DNA of 28,418 bases from Phycisphaerales bacterium UBA1910. GTDB taxonomy: Bacteria; Planctomycetota; Phycisphaerae; Phycisphaerales; UBA1924. A program made the position numbers and the translations under genes. The notes below the pieces were generated by a model, which was not told where the DNA came from, searched no databases, and saw only the letters and a list, made by a program, of their open reading frames with translations. This document shows positions 1-7,147 of this stretch, in pieces (the first letter of the stretch is position 1; each line of letters opens with the position of its first letter). Location of the stretch: assembly GCA_002337545.1 (NCBI GenBank), contig DDGE01000051.1, positions 16,956 through 45,373 of the forward strand, read 5' to 3'.

Positions 1-557
1 ATCATGTAGGAGAACTCGGTGTAGGAGATGCCCTGCTCGCGGTTGTTGAGGCGTTCCTTGACGGACTCCTTCTGCATCATCATGTTGACGGAGAAGTGCT
101 TGCCGATGTCGCGGAGGGCTTCGATGTAGGAGATGCCGCCGAGCCAATCGAGGTTGTTTTTGATGAGGTGTTCGGGGCCTTCGATCTGGCCGAGGACATT
201 CTCGAAGATGGGGCGTTGGCAGTTGACATGATGCTCGACGGTTTCGGTGGTCATCATCTGTCGCTCGGCGGACTTGCCTGAGGGGTCGCCGATGAGGCCG
301 GTGCCGCCGCCCATGACGACGACGGGTGTGTGGCCGGCGCGTTTGACATGGGCGAGCATCATGATGGGGACGAGGTTGCCGATGGTGAGCGAGTCGGCGG
401 TGGGATCGAAGCCGCAGTAGACCTTGCGGGGGGTGCCCTTTGGATCGGCAAGGTGGTCGCGCAGTGCTTCCTTGTCGGTGGCGTCCTTGACGAGACCGCG
501 CCACTCGAGTTCGGCGACGAGGTCGGGGATCTGTGCGTTGTGTGTTTTCTCGCTCAT
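1..557 (-). CDS. tyrS: Tyrosyl-tRNA synthetase, N-terminal part (runs off the window)
   Basis: Charges tRNA-Tyr with tyrosine in the cytoplasm. The reverse strand from the ATG at 557 reads 185 codons to the window edge without a stop, so the anticodon-binding and S4-like C-terminal parts are missing. The class I catalytic fold is visible: YCGFDPTADSL (residues 47-57) followed by the HIGH-equivalent TIGN (58-61), then a GGGTGLIGDPSG loop near residues 83-94, both characteristic of bacterial TyrRS. The first His of HIGH is Thr here, which may be a lineage variant. There is no Shine-Dalgarno; a TATCCT hexamer lies 8 nt before the ATG. The pseudopilin-like gene ends 28 nt upstream on the same strand, so co-transcription is also possible. 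Identity is firm; exact promoter use is not. Confidence 0.95.
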   Translation of the reverse strand, partial: MSEKTHNAQIPDLVAELEWRGLVKDATDKEALRDHLADPKGTPRKVYCGFDPTADSLTIGNLVPIMMLAHVKRAGHTPVVVMGGGTGLIGDPSGKSAERQMMTTETVEHHVNCQRPIFENVLGQIEGPEHLIKNNLDWLGGISYIEALRDIGKHFSVNMMMQKESVKERLNNREQGISYTEFSYM

Positions 558-565
558 AGACCCAG

Positions 566-571
566 AGGATA
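566..571 (-). promoter_or_regulatory. Candidate -10 hexamer of tyrS (TATCCT)
   Basis: On the reverse strand TATCCT lies 8 nt before the tyrS ATG, in place of a ribosome binding site. The 11-mer ACCTATCCTCT around it (564-574) recurs exactly before purM (18132-18142). I see no convincing -35. A short-leader or leaderless transcript is an inference. Confidence 0.3.
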
Positions 572-585
572 GGTCGGCGATCTGG

Positions 586-1509
586 TCAGGGCAGGTTGGG
601 TTCCAGCTGCCACTCTGGGTCAGTGGCCTTGTCGGACCAACGCCGCATGTCGTTGAACTCGTCCCATCCCCACTGTTCCGCGTGCCCGTCGAGCATCCCG
701 GCGATGCCTTTGCCGTTGTATCGCAAACTGATGCGACCGGAGTTCTGGTCAGGGGTCTCGGCGTAATCGTCGTAGCTGTTGGACCACTGACGGCCGGAGG
801 TGGAGTAGAGGTATGGCGGCTTGATGATGAACGAGCCTTGAACGGTGCCGTAGCCGGGGAGGATGCTGGGCTCGGCCCTGTCGCGTGCGCTGGAAAAGAC
901 CATTTGATTGCTGGGGCGGTTAATGGCGTAGAACTTGGTGGCGTAGTACTGGCCAAAGAGTCGCAGCCCGCTCTCGGAGAATGGGATGGAATCGCCGGGT
1001 GCGCCGCCGCCCATGAAGTAGGAGTTGAGCCCGAAGGATGGGTAGAGGCTAATGACATACTTCATGGCCTCGTTGGCGCCAGAGGCGACCGGGGCGTTGA
1101 CACCTTCGGAGAGCTGTTCGACGACTCGCTGATCCTGATAGAGGCCCTCGAAGTTACCATCAAAGTAGGAGATGAGTCGCCAGGGGTAGCGAGAGCCGAT
1201 GGTTCGGCCGAGTGTTTCGCCGTTGAAATCAGTTGGCTCATCGCCGCGCTGGACCATGCGGTTCCAAAGCTGCTGATCCGGAAATCCGATGAGGAGATTG
1301 CCGCGATTATCATCGCTGTACATGGTGTAGGCGAGCATGGCCTGTCGCATACCTGACTGCTCTTTGACGGCGGCGGCGGTGGTCTTGGCCTTGCCGAGTG
1401 CGGGGAGCAGGATGCCTACGAGCAGCGCGATGATCGCGATGACGACGAGCAGTTCGATGAGCGTGAATGCGGACGACCTTGTCCTGTTCTGGTTTGGGTG
1501 GTGCGTCAT
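586..1509 (-). CDS. Prepilin-type N-terminal domain protein (pseudopilin-like)
   Basis: 307 aa. A short basic leader (residues 1-14, ending SSA) is followed by [20 protein letters not shown], the classic type IV prepilin/pseudopilin helix. Cleavage is expected between Ala14 and Phe15, leaving Glu19 as mature Glu5. The rest is a soluble domain with no motif I can name. Near the C-terminus [12 protein letters not shown] resembles the DGH signature of the large planctomycete family of prepilin-leader proteins (DUF1559-like). Such proteins are thought to be processed by a prepilin peptidase and displayed in the envelope, but individual roles are mostly unknown. Its start is divergent from the dockerin-type gene at 1695, and it ends 28 nt before tyrS. 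The family is confident; the function is unknown. Confidence 0.85.
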   Translation of the reverse strand: MTHHPNQNRTRSSAFTLIELLVVIAIIALLVGILLPALGKAKTTAAAVKEQSGMRQAMLAYTMYSDDNRGNLLIGFPDQQLWNRMVQRGDEPTDFNGETLGRTIGSRYPWRLISYFDGNFEGLYQDQRVVEQLSEGVNAPVASGANEAMKYVISLYPSFGLNSYFMGGGAPGDSIPFSESGLRLFGQYYATKFYAINRPSNQMVFSSARDRAEPSILPGYGTVQGSFIIKPPYLYSTSGRQWSNSYDDYAETPDQNSGRISLRYNGKGIAGMLDGHAEQWGWDEFNDMRRWSDKATDPEWQLEPNLP

Positions 1510-1559
1510 GCTGGGCCTCGGTCTTGGGGCTCTGAAATCCCGCTGAATGAGATTCTATC

Positions 1560-1583
1560 TTGCAGAACTAAAAATGTCTGCAA
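1560..1583. promoter_or_regulatory. 7-bp inverted repeat in the divergent intergenic region
   Basis: TTGCAGA (1560-1566) and TCTGCAA (1577-1583) form perfect arms around a 10-nt A-rich spacer. It sits between the divergent pseudopilin-like gene (start 1509) and the exported-protein gene (start 1695). It could be an operator, but a 7-bp repeat can occur by chance. Nothing else is recognisable in 1510-1694. Confidence 0.2.
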
Positions 1584-1694
1584 CTGAGACTCGATCTCAT
1601 CGAATCGATGGGGTATTGTTTTCCTGCTGCGACTGAATCTCAACAAGGTCCGGCTGAATTTATCCACCCTGCTCCACCATGGGAGATCAAGAAT

Positions 1695-2729
1695 ATGAAT
1701 CGCGCAACTTCTGCCTCACTTGCCATCGCTGTGCTCGCTGGTTGTGTTATGGCTCAATCGGAAACGATTACGGTTGAGTATGACGCACCCTCGCTTGATC
1801 GCTGGAACTACCCGTTCAACGGCTCGCCGGGCACGCGTCTGTCTGCGTCGACCTTCGGTGCGATTGAGCTCGACGGGTTTGATGATCACGACGCGCAGTT
1901 CGTCGTTGGGTTCGAGACGCTCGCGGATATCGCGGATGGGCTCGACGCATCGGAGTATCAGGTCCTCAGCGCTCGCGTGATTATCACGAACTCCAACGGC
2001 GATGAGTTCCGGTACGACCCGACCTACGACACGCATGACACCTACCTGTTCCTTGACGATTCGCTCGACACGGACGACGGGCGCCCGGTGCACCTGTGGG
2101 CGATCGGGTATCAGGAAGGGTTCGATCAGACGAACTGGGGCGAGTACTCGGCGTTTGGCGGCATCGCGGAGGTTGATCCGACGCAGGGTTCGCGTTACGC
2201 GTACGCGGCCTATTTCCCCTTCGAGGGCAGTGAGCCGGTCAACATCTCCAACAACCTCAAGGAAGAGTTTGATGCGACCCCGATGGCGATCGCGCACACC
2301 GACGCGGTCCTTCCGGGCGAGTTCGTCCCCGTGGACACGGACTTCAGCTTTGATGTTGATTTGTGCCAGCCTGGCATCCGCAACTACCTCGCGGAGGGGC
2401 TCTCGCTGGGCGAGGTCCGGTTCGCGATCACTTCGTTGCACGCTGCGAACGGCGGCGACGGCGGAGGGACCGGCGATGTCACCTACCCGTTCTGGTACAC
2501 GAAGGAAAACCCGATCGCGTCGCTCTTCGGGTTTGCCCCACGACTGGAACTCACCGTTCGTGTCGGGAACCCGGGCGACTTCAACTCCGACGGCGAGTTT
2601 AACTTTTTCGATGTATCCGAGTTTCTGACCGCGTTCAACGCTGGTGATATCAGCGCTGATCTGAACGGCGACTGCACCCTGAACTTCTTTGATGTTTCCG
2701 CGTTCCTTTCGGCTTACAGCGCCGGCTGA
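1695..2729 (+). CDS. Secreted protein with C-terminal dockerin-like (GC-type) module
   Basis: 344 aa. The ATG at 1695 is preceded by GGGAGA and opens a signal peptide (basic MNR, hydrophobic core, cleavage probably after Ala-Gln at about residue 21). An upstream in-frame ATG at 1608 gives an N-terminus unlike a signal peptide. The central 270 residues are acidic, rich in Asp, Tyr, Trp and Phe, and suggest a beta-rich extracellular domain that I cannot assign. Residues 294-344 carry two EF-hand/dockerin-like half-repeats, each ending FFDVS.FL, with Asp/Asn-rich calcium loops (DFNSDGEF and DLNGDCTL). This resembles the GC-type dockerin tail common on exported proteins of Phycisphaerae, although the usual terminal Gly-Cys is not seen. 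Role inferred: a cell-surface or extracellular protein. It is followed 40 nt later by another exported protein. Confidence 0.8.
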   Translation: MNRATSASLAIAVLAGCVMAQSETITVEYDAPSLDRWNYPFNGSPGTRLSASTFGAIELDGFDDHDAQFVVGFETLADIADGLDASEYQVLSARVIITNSNGDEFRYDPTYDTHDTYLFLDDSLDTDDGRPVHLWAIGYQEGFDQTNWGEYSAFGGIAEVDPTQGSRYAYAAYFPFEGSEPVNISNNLKEEFDATPMAIAHTDAVLPGEFVPVDTDFSFDVDLCQPGIRNYLAEGLSLGEVRFAITSLHAANGGDGGGTGDVTYPFWYTKENPIASLFGFAPRLELTVRVGNPGDFNSDGEFNFFDVSEFLTAFNAGDISADLNGDCTLNFFDVSAFLSAYSAG

Positions 2730-2769
2730 ACAGACAAACCCCACCACTCACTCTGAGGAGAGTATCGAG

Positions 2770-3432
2770 ATGAGCATCCGCACCATCACCGCGATCGCAC
2801 TGACCGCAGGGATCGCTAACGCAGGCGTTTCCTCCTTCACCGAGACCTTCGAAACCGGCGCCAACGGGTGGCTGCAGGGCAGCTTCAGCGCCCCCACCTA
2901 CAACGCAACGGGCGCACTCGACGGCAGCGCCTTCATTACCTCGACCGCGGATCTGAACAGCGCTGGCCCTTTCGGGCTGACGATCTTCCGTGGGCAGGAT
3001 GACTTCGACGCGTCGGGTGATGCGTTCGTCGGCGACTACCTCGCGAGCGGCATCGATCGTATCAGCTTTGATTTCCGCCACAACGCGGGTCAGGACCTGG
3101 GGATCGCGTTGCGTGTTGCGAGTTCGAACAACTTCCCCGCGTTCGCTGTTGAGCTTGACGGCCCGGTCGCTTCGGGCGAGTGGGTCACCCTCTCGTTCGA
3201 TCTGAGCTTCTTCAACCCGCTCCTCACAATCGAGGGTGCGCCGACTCCTGAAGCGTTTAACGCGATCATGCAGAGCGTTGGCAACATCCAGGTCTCCGCG
3301 GATCGTCCTGACGGGCTGACCACGCCGCTGGTTGTTGACTTTGATCTCGACAATGTCGCGATCACGCCTGCCCCCGGTGCTCTGGCACTTCTCGGCCTGG
3401 GTGGTCTGGCCGCGGCTCGGCGTCGTCGCTAA
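2770..3432 (+). CDS. Exported protein with PEP-CTERM-like sorting tail
   Basis: 220 aa. The ATG at 2770 follows a good GAGGAGAG ribosome binding site and starts a signal peptide (MSIRTITAIALTAGIANA). The mature region resembles a beta-sandwich extracellular domain: Phe/Asp-rich, with a segment FDFRHNAGQDLGIALRV; no catalytic motif is visible. The last 21 residues have the PEP-CTERM plan: a short Pro-Ala-Pro-Gly motif, a hydrophobic Leu/Gly/Ala segment, and four terminal Arg. In this family the tail is recognised by an exosortase, cleaved and used for surface sorting; no exosortase is encoded here. It is probably co-transcribed with the dockerin-type gene upstream and ends at the terminator at 3468-3513. 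The ligand is unknown. Confidence 0.82.
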   Translation: MSIRTITAIALTAGIANAGVSSFTETFETGANGWLQGSFSAPTYNATGALDGSAFITSTADLNSAGPFGLTIFRGQDDFDASGDAFVGDYLASGIDRISFDFRHNAGQDLGIALRVASSNNFPAFAVELDGPVASGEWVTLSFDLSFFNPLLTIEGAPTPEAFNAIMQSVGNIQVSADRPDGLTTPLVVDFDLDNVAITPAPGALALLGLGGLAAARRRR

Positions 3433-3467
3433 ACGGCGGCTCTGATACCACAACTTGCCCCCTCTCA

Positions 3468-3513
3468 CACTGGCCCCGCCGACCTATGCGTCGTGCGGGG
3501 CCGGTGTCTTTTT
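3468..3513 (+). terminator. Rho-independent terminator after the exported-protein genes
   Basis: A 12-bp GC-rich stem (3468-3479 with 3495-3506, one G-U pair) encloses a 15-nt loop and is followed by TCTTTTT. It is oriented to end the rightward transcript from 1695-3432. Its right arm and T-run lie inside the last codons of the convergent methyltransferase gene. Confidence 0.75.
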
Positions 3514-4227
3514 GAGTCGGTCCATCGTGATCTCGCAGGCGTCGGGGTTCTGATCGAAACCGATTGCGTGTCGGTTCAGATTCTTGGCCGCGACGAGGGT
3601 CGTTCCTGAACCGCAGCATGGATCGAGCACGGTGCCGCCCGGCGGGCAGCAAGCGCCGATCAGGAGTTGGAGCAGGGCGAGGGGTTTCTGGGTGGGGTAG
3701 CCGACGCGCTCTGAGGCCATGTTGTTGAGGGTCGGGATGTCGAGGACATCGGTGGCCTTCTTCACCTGTCCCTTCATGCGGTTGCTTGTTGCGGGGACCA
3801 TTGGCGCTTCGAAGTGGTATGTGTCCGGGTCGATGCAGTAGAACAGGATGTCGTCGTGCTTGCGTGCGAAGCGGCGCGGGGAGGAACCGCCGAGGCCATA
3901 CTTCCAGATGAGGTGGTTGACGAAGCGGTCCTCGCCGAGGAGTTCATCGAGGAGCAGCCGGACATGGTGGGTTGTTCGCCAATCGGTGTGGATGAGCAGC
4001 GATGCTGTGGGCTTGAGCTTGGGTAGTGTGCGTTCGAGTCTGGAACGAAACCAGCCGAGCCATTCTTCCGTTGTCGCCCAGGCGTCATCGTATTCGCCGG
4101 CGATTGCTGACTGGGTCTTGCCGGTGTTGAACGGTGGATCGACATAGATCAGGTCGATCGATGCATCATCGATGTTCGAAATGGCATCGATCCAGTCGTG
4201 TTGGATGACTCGGTGTGGATCATGCAT
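3484..4227 (-). CDS. Solo beta-class DNA methyltransferase (N6_N4_Mtase family)
   Basis: 247 aa from the ATG at 4227; AGGTG lies 6 nt upstream, and an in-frame GTG at 4236 is the alternative start. It transfers a methyl group from S-adenosylmethionine to a DNA base. The catalytic motif DPPF (residues 30-33, in DLIYVDPPFNTGK) precedes the AdoMet-binding motif DPCCGSG (202-208), the motif order of beta-class enzymes. D-P-P-F favours adenine-N6 over cytosine-N4. PTQKPLALL before the second motif is typical of the family. At this length the target-recognition region must be the small segment between the motifs. No restriction endonuclease is adjacent, so this looks like an orphan methyltransferase, possibly regulatory. 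The gene overlaps the 3' end of the zinc-ribbon membrane gene by 8 nt and is third in the operon begun by ugd. The target site is unknown. Confidence 0.88.
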   Translation of the reverse strand: MHDPHRVIQHDWIDAISNIDDASIDLIYVDPPFNTGKTQSAIAGEYDDAWATTEEWLGWFRSRLERTLPKLKPTASLLIHTDWRTTHHVRLLLDELLGEDRFVNHLIWKYGLGGSSPRRFARKHDDILFYCIDPDTYHFEAPMVPATSNRMKGQVKKATDVLDIPTLNNMASERVGYPTQKPLALLQLLIGACCPPGGTVLDPCCGSGTTLVAAKNLNRHAIGFDQNPDACEITMDRLKKTPAPHDA

Positions 4228-4699
4228 GCTCGGCACCTATGCGATCTGCGTTCCAAGCGGCGTTGCATTCGGGGCAGACGACGCAGCCGTCGTTTTCGGT
4301 GGGTAGATCCCTGAGCTCGTAGCCACAACCTGCGCAGTGTCCGTGCTTGAGGTGGATTCCTGCAATCTTTGAGAACTTGCGTTGTCGTACCCAGGTGAGG
4401 GTGATGAACCAGATGAGCGTTGAGATGACGATCGAGAACACGAACGGGATCAGGAGATGCCCCAGCAGCGTGTTCTGCAGACTGGTGAATGGCATGATTA
4501 CGGCGGTCCACAGGATCCAGCCGAGCACGCCACCGAGCAGCGCGATGCCGATTTCGGTGTTGAGGGTGACCTGTTGTTCCTGCTTGACGAGTTCGTCCTT
4601 GGTCAGGGACTTGATGCCGATGGATCGCCACGCGAGTTGACGACTGGTCAGTCTCGCGACGGCGCATGGTCGATCGCGGTCGTCCTTTGGAATCGGCAT
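4220..4699 (-). CDS. Two-helix membrane protein with C-terminal zinc ribbon
   Basis: 159 aa, not assignable to a named family. A charged cytoplasmic N-terminus (residues 1-48) is followed by two strongly hydrophobic helices (about 49-69 and 80-104). The tail contains CAGC (122-125, within CAGCGYELRDLP) and CPEC (142-145), a four-Cys zinc-ribbon knuckle. The CxxCGYxLxxL...CPEC pattern recurs in planctomycete membrane proteins of unknown function. Both termini are probably cytoplasmic. The gene starts 24 nt after the ugd stop and overlaps the DNA methyltransferase start by 8 nt, so the three are likely translated from one mRNA. Whether they share a function is unclear. Confidence 0.75.
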   Translation of the reverse strand: MPIPKDDRDRPCAVARLTSRQLAWRSIGIKSLTKDELVKQEQQVTLNTEIGIALLGGVLGWILWTAVIMPFTSLQNTLLGHLLIPFVFSIVISTLIWFITLTWVRQRKFSKIAGIHLKHGHCAGCGYELRDLPTENDGCVVCPECNAAWNADRIGAEHA

Positions 4700-4723
4700 G
4701 ACCCCATGGTATACGAGAACTGA

Positions 4724-6070
4724 TCAGGCGGGTTTCACCGGTGCCCGGCCAACGGAGTAATAGTGGAATCCGAGTTGGCCGAGGTGCTGGCGGCGGTAGA
4801 GGTTGCGGCCGTCGAAGATGACTTTGCCCTTCATGACCTCGGCGAGCTTCTCGAAGTTTGGTGATTTGAACTCTGCCCAGTCGGTGGAGATGACGAGCGC
4901 GTCGGCGTCCTTTGCGCACTCGTACATGTCGTTGATGAGTTCGACGGTGGAGCCCATTTCATTGGCGATATTCTCCGCTGCGACGGGGTCGAAGCCGGTG
5001 CAGCTTGCTCCGCAGCCGAGGGCCTTGCGGATGAGCGTGAGCGCTGGCGCCTTGCGGATGTCGTCTGTACGGGGCTTGAATGCGAGCCCCCAGAAGGCGA
5101 GCTTCTTGCCCTGGAGCCCGGATTCACCGCCGAAGTGCGAGGTGATCTTGTTGAAGAACAGGTTGCGCTGGCGTTCGTTTGTGCCGTGGACCGCGTTGGA
5201 GACCTGCATGGTGACGCCTGCCTTGTCGCCCATCATGATGCATGCGAGCGTGTCCTTTGGGAAGCAGGAGCCGCCGTATCCGAGGCCCGGGTGCAGGAAC
5301 GCGTGCCCTATGCGTGAGTCTGAGCACATGCCCTCGCGGACTCGGTTGATGTTGGCGCCGTAGGCCTCGCAGAGGTTGGCCATCTCATTGATGAAGGAAA
5401 TTTTGGTGGCCAGGAAGTTGTTGGAGGCGTATTTGACCATTTCTGCGGAGAGGACATCCATGACGAAGATTGGGTGTCCGTTGCGAACGAAGGGGTCATA
5501 GAGGTCTCGGAACATCTCGCCGACGGTGTCGTTCTCGACGCCGACGACGACGCGATCTGGCTTGTTGAAGTCGTTGACCGCATCGCCTTCTTTGAGGAAC
5601 TCGGGGTTGTCTGCGACATAGAAGGTGATGTCATCGCCGACGATTTCGCGGATTCGATCTCGGACGCGGAAAGTGGTGCCGACTGGGACGGTGGATTTCA
5701 CGACGACAACCTTCGGCTTCTGGCCCGGGCCGAGTTGCTTGATCGCATGGCCGATGTCGTCGGCGGCCCCGTCGACATAGGTCATGTCGGTGTGGCCCTT
5801 GTCGTCTGATGGGGTGCCGACACAGATGAAGATCATGTCAGCGGCTTGATATGCCTTCTCTTTGTCGAGGGTGTAGGTCAGTCTCCCCGCCTTGCGGTTT
5901 TTGACCATCAGTTCTGTGAGCCCCGGCTCATAGATCGGGCAGATGTCTTTTTCGAGTTTTTCGATCTTGTCGGGGCTGACATCCAGACAGATGACATCGT
6001 TGCCCGAGTTTGCGAGACAGACGCCGGTGACAAGCCCGACATACCCAGTTCCTACCATGGTCAAACGCAT
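4724..6070 (-). CDS. ugd: UDP-glucose 6-dehydrogenase
   Basis: Oxidises UDP-glucose to UDP-glucuronate with two NAD+, supplying precursors for acidic surface polysaccharides. 448 aa, a normal length. The ATG at 6070 is chosen because AGGAG lies just upstream and the Rossmann motif GTGYVG (residues 7-12) then sits at the N-terminus; the longer open frame to 6217 adds 49 residues without family character. Family landmarks are in order: CVGTPSD (83-89), KSTVPVGTT (125-133), NPEFLKEG (155-162), the catalytic-cysteine motif GYGGSCFPKD with Cys269, and a C-terminal UDP-binding region with DGRNLY. It is the first gene of a three-gene leftward operon. The 170-nt space upstream is shared with a divergent methyltransferase gene. 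Confidence 0.96.
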   Translation of the reverse strand: MRLTMVGTGYVGLVTGVCLANSGNDVICLDVSPDKIEKLEKDICPIYEPGLTELMVKNRKAGRLTYTLDKEKAYQAADMIFICVGTPSDDKGHTDMTYVDGAADDIGHAIKQLGPGQKPKVVVVKSTVPVGTTFRVRDRIREIVGDDITFYVADNPEFLKEGDAVNDFNKPDRVVVGVENDTVGEMFRDLYDPFVRNGHPIFVMDVLSAEMVKYASNNFLATKISFINEMANLCEAYGANINRVREGMCSDSRIGHAFLHPGLGYGGSCFPKDTLACIMMGDKAGVTMQVSNAVHGTNERQRNLFFNKITSHFGGESGLQGKKLAFWGLAFKPRTDDIRKAPALTLIRKALGCGASCTGFDPVAAENIANEMGSTVELINDMYECAKDADALVISTDWAEFKSPNFEKLAEVMKGKVIFDGRNLYRRQHLGQLGFHYYSVGRAPVKPA

Positions 6071-6150
6071 CGTTGCAACTCCTCTATTGAGAATCCGAGT
6101 GTATGCATCGAAGCCACTTGGAACCGAGTTCATCACGCCCTGAAACGGAT

Positions 6151-6174
6151 TGCATCCTCCGGATGCACTATTAT
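6151..6174. promoter_or_regulatory. Short palindrome beside a TATTAT -10-like element
   Basis: TGCATCC (6151-6157) and GGATGCA (6161-6167) form a perfect 7-bp inverted repeat with a 3-nt centre. TATTAT (6169-6174) follows one base later and could be a -10 element for the rightward gene at 6241. The site lies in the divergent ugd/methyltransferase region, so it could be an operator. No good -35 is seen. Confidence 0.3.
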
Positions 6175-6240
6175 TGAGTTCACGGTGAAGGACCGGGGGA
6201 CGGGCGTCCCTCAACACATCAGGAAATGGATCTTTAACCC

Positions 6241-7134
6241 ATGAGTACGCAGACCATGTCCCATAAGTCCGGACGCAGCAAGAAGCTCGAAGAGAAGGCT
6301 GCCAAGCGGGCGGCCAAGACGGGGGCGTTCACGGCCGCGACTGCGAATAAGCACGAGTTGTATCAGCTCTCCGTCCAGAATGTGGAAGCGGAGATTGACT
6401 TCGTCGATGAAACCTTCCAGGAGATCCGAGGGCGTGATGCGGTTACGCTCCGTGAAGATTTTTGTGGCACAGGCAACACGAGCGCGGAGTGGGTCCGGCG
6501 ACGGGCGTCGAACCGGGCGATCGGGCTCGATATCGACCAGCCCACGATCGATTGGGGCCTGCAGACCCATGTGTTGGAGCTGGATGAGGACGCACAATCT
6601 CGGATCAGCCTGCTGAATCGCAATGTGCTCGAGCCGGGTGATGCGACGGGTATGGACATCGTTCTCGCGATGAACTTCAGCTACTGGCTCTTCAAGACGC
6701 GCGAGGAGCTTTGCAACTACTTCAAGGCGGTTCGTGCGAGTCTCGGAGAGGACGGGGTCTTCTTCCTCGACCACTACGGTGGGTCCGAGGCGATGACGGA
6801 GACGAGGGAATCCAAGAAGATCGATGATGGTCCGGGTCGGAAGTTCACCTATGTCTGGGAGCAGAAGAGCTACAACCCGATCACGAATGACATGGAGTGC
6901 CGTATCCACTTCAAGTTCCCAGATAAAACTCGTATGAATGATGCGTTTGTCTACCACTGGCGGCTTTGGTCGCTTGTGGAGATTCGTGAGCTTCTCTCGG
7001 AGGCGGGCTTCTCGGAGGTCCATGTCTACTGGGAGGGCGAGGACGATGAGGGCGAGGGCAGCGGCGAGTACGAACGAACGCTCGAGGGCGAAGCCGACCC
7101 CGCGTTTATCAACTACATCGTGGCCTACGACTGA
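6241..7134 (+). CDS. Class I SAM-dependent methyltransferase
   Basis: 297 aa. A Lys/Ala-rich N-terminal tail (residues 1-35) precedes a Rossmann-type methyltransferase domain: motif I is FCGTGNT (74-80), followed by GLDID (95-99) for the ribose-binding acidic strand. FFLDHYGG and a C-terminal FSEVHVYWEG fit the later strands of the fold. The C-terminus is very acidic around residues 265-290. The substrate (small molecule, lipid or protein) cannot be read from the sequence. The ribosome binding site is weak (AGGAAA about 12 nt upstream), and a second in-frame ATG at 6256 is possible. The next gene begins within 14 nt of the stop; it makes a polyprenyl diphosphate, so an isoprenoid or quinone link is conceivable but unproven. 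Confidence 0.8.
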   Translation: MSTQTMSHKSGRSKKLEEKAAKRAAKTGAFTAATANKHELYQLSVQNVEAEIDFVDETFQEIRGRDAVTLREDFCGTGNTSAEWVRRRASNRAIGLDIDQPTIDWGLQTHVLELDEDAQSRISLLNRNVLEPGDATGMDIVLAMNFSYWLFKTREELCNYFKAVRASLGEDGVFFLDHYGGSEAMTETRESKKIDDGPGRKFTYVWEQKSYNPITNDMECRIHFKFPDKTRMNDAFVYHWRLWSLVEIRELLSEAGFSEVHVYWEGEDDEGEGSGEYERTLEGEADPAFINYIVAYD

Positions 7135-7140
7135 GGTGGT
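7134..7140 (+). promoter_or_regulatory. Ribosome binding site deciding a TTG start
   Basis: GAGGTGG (last base of the preceding TGA through 7140) lies 8 nt before the in-frame TTG at 7148. The in-frame GTG codons at 7136 and 7139 fall inside or against this element, so they are less likely starts; GTG at 7157 remains possible. Confidence 0.45.
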
Positions 7141-7147
7141 GTTTCAC

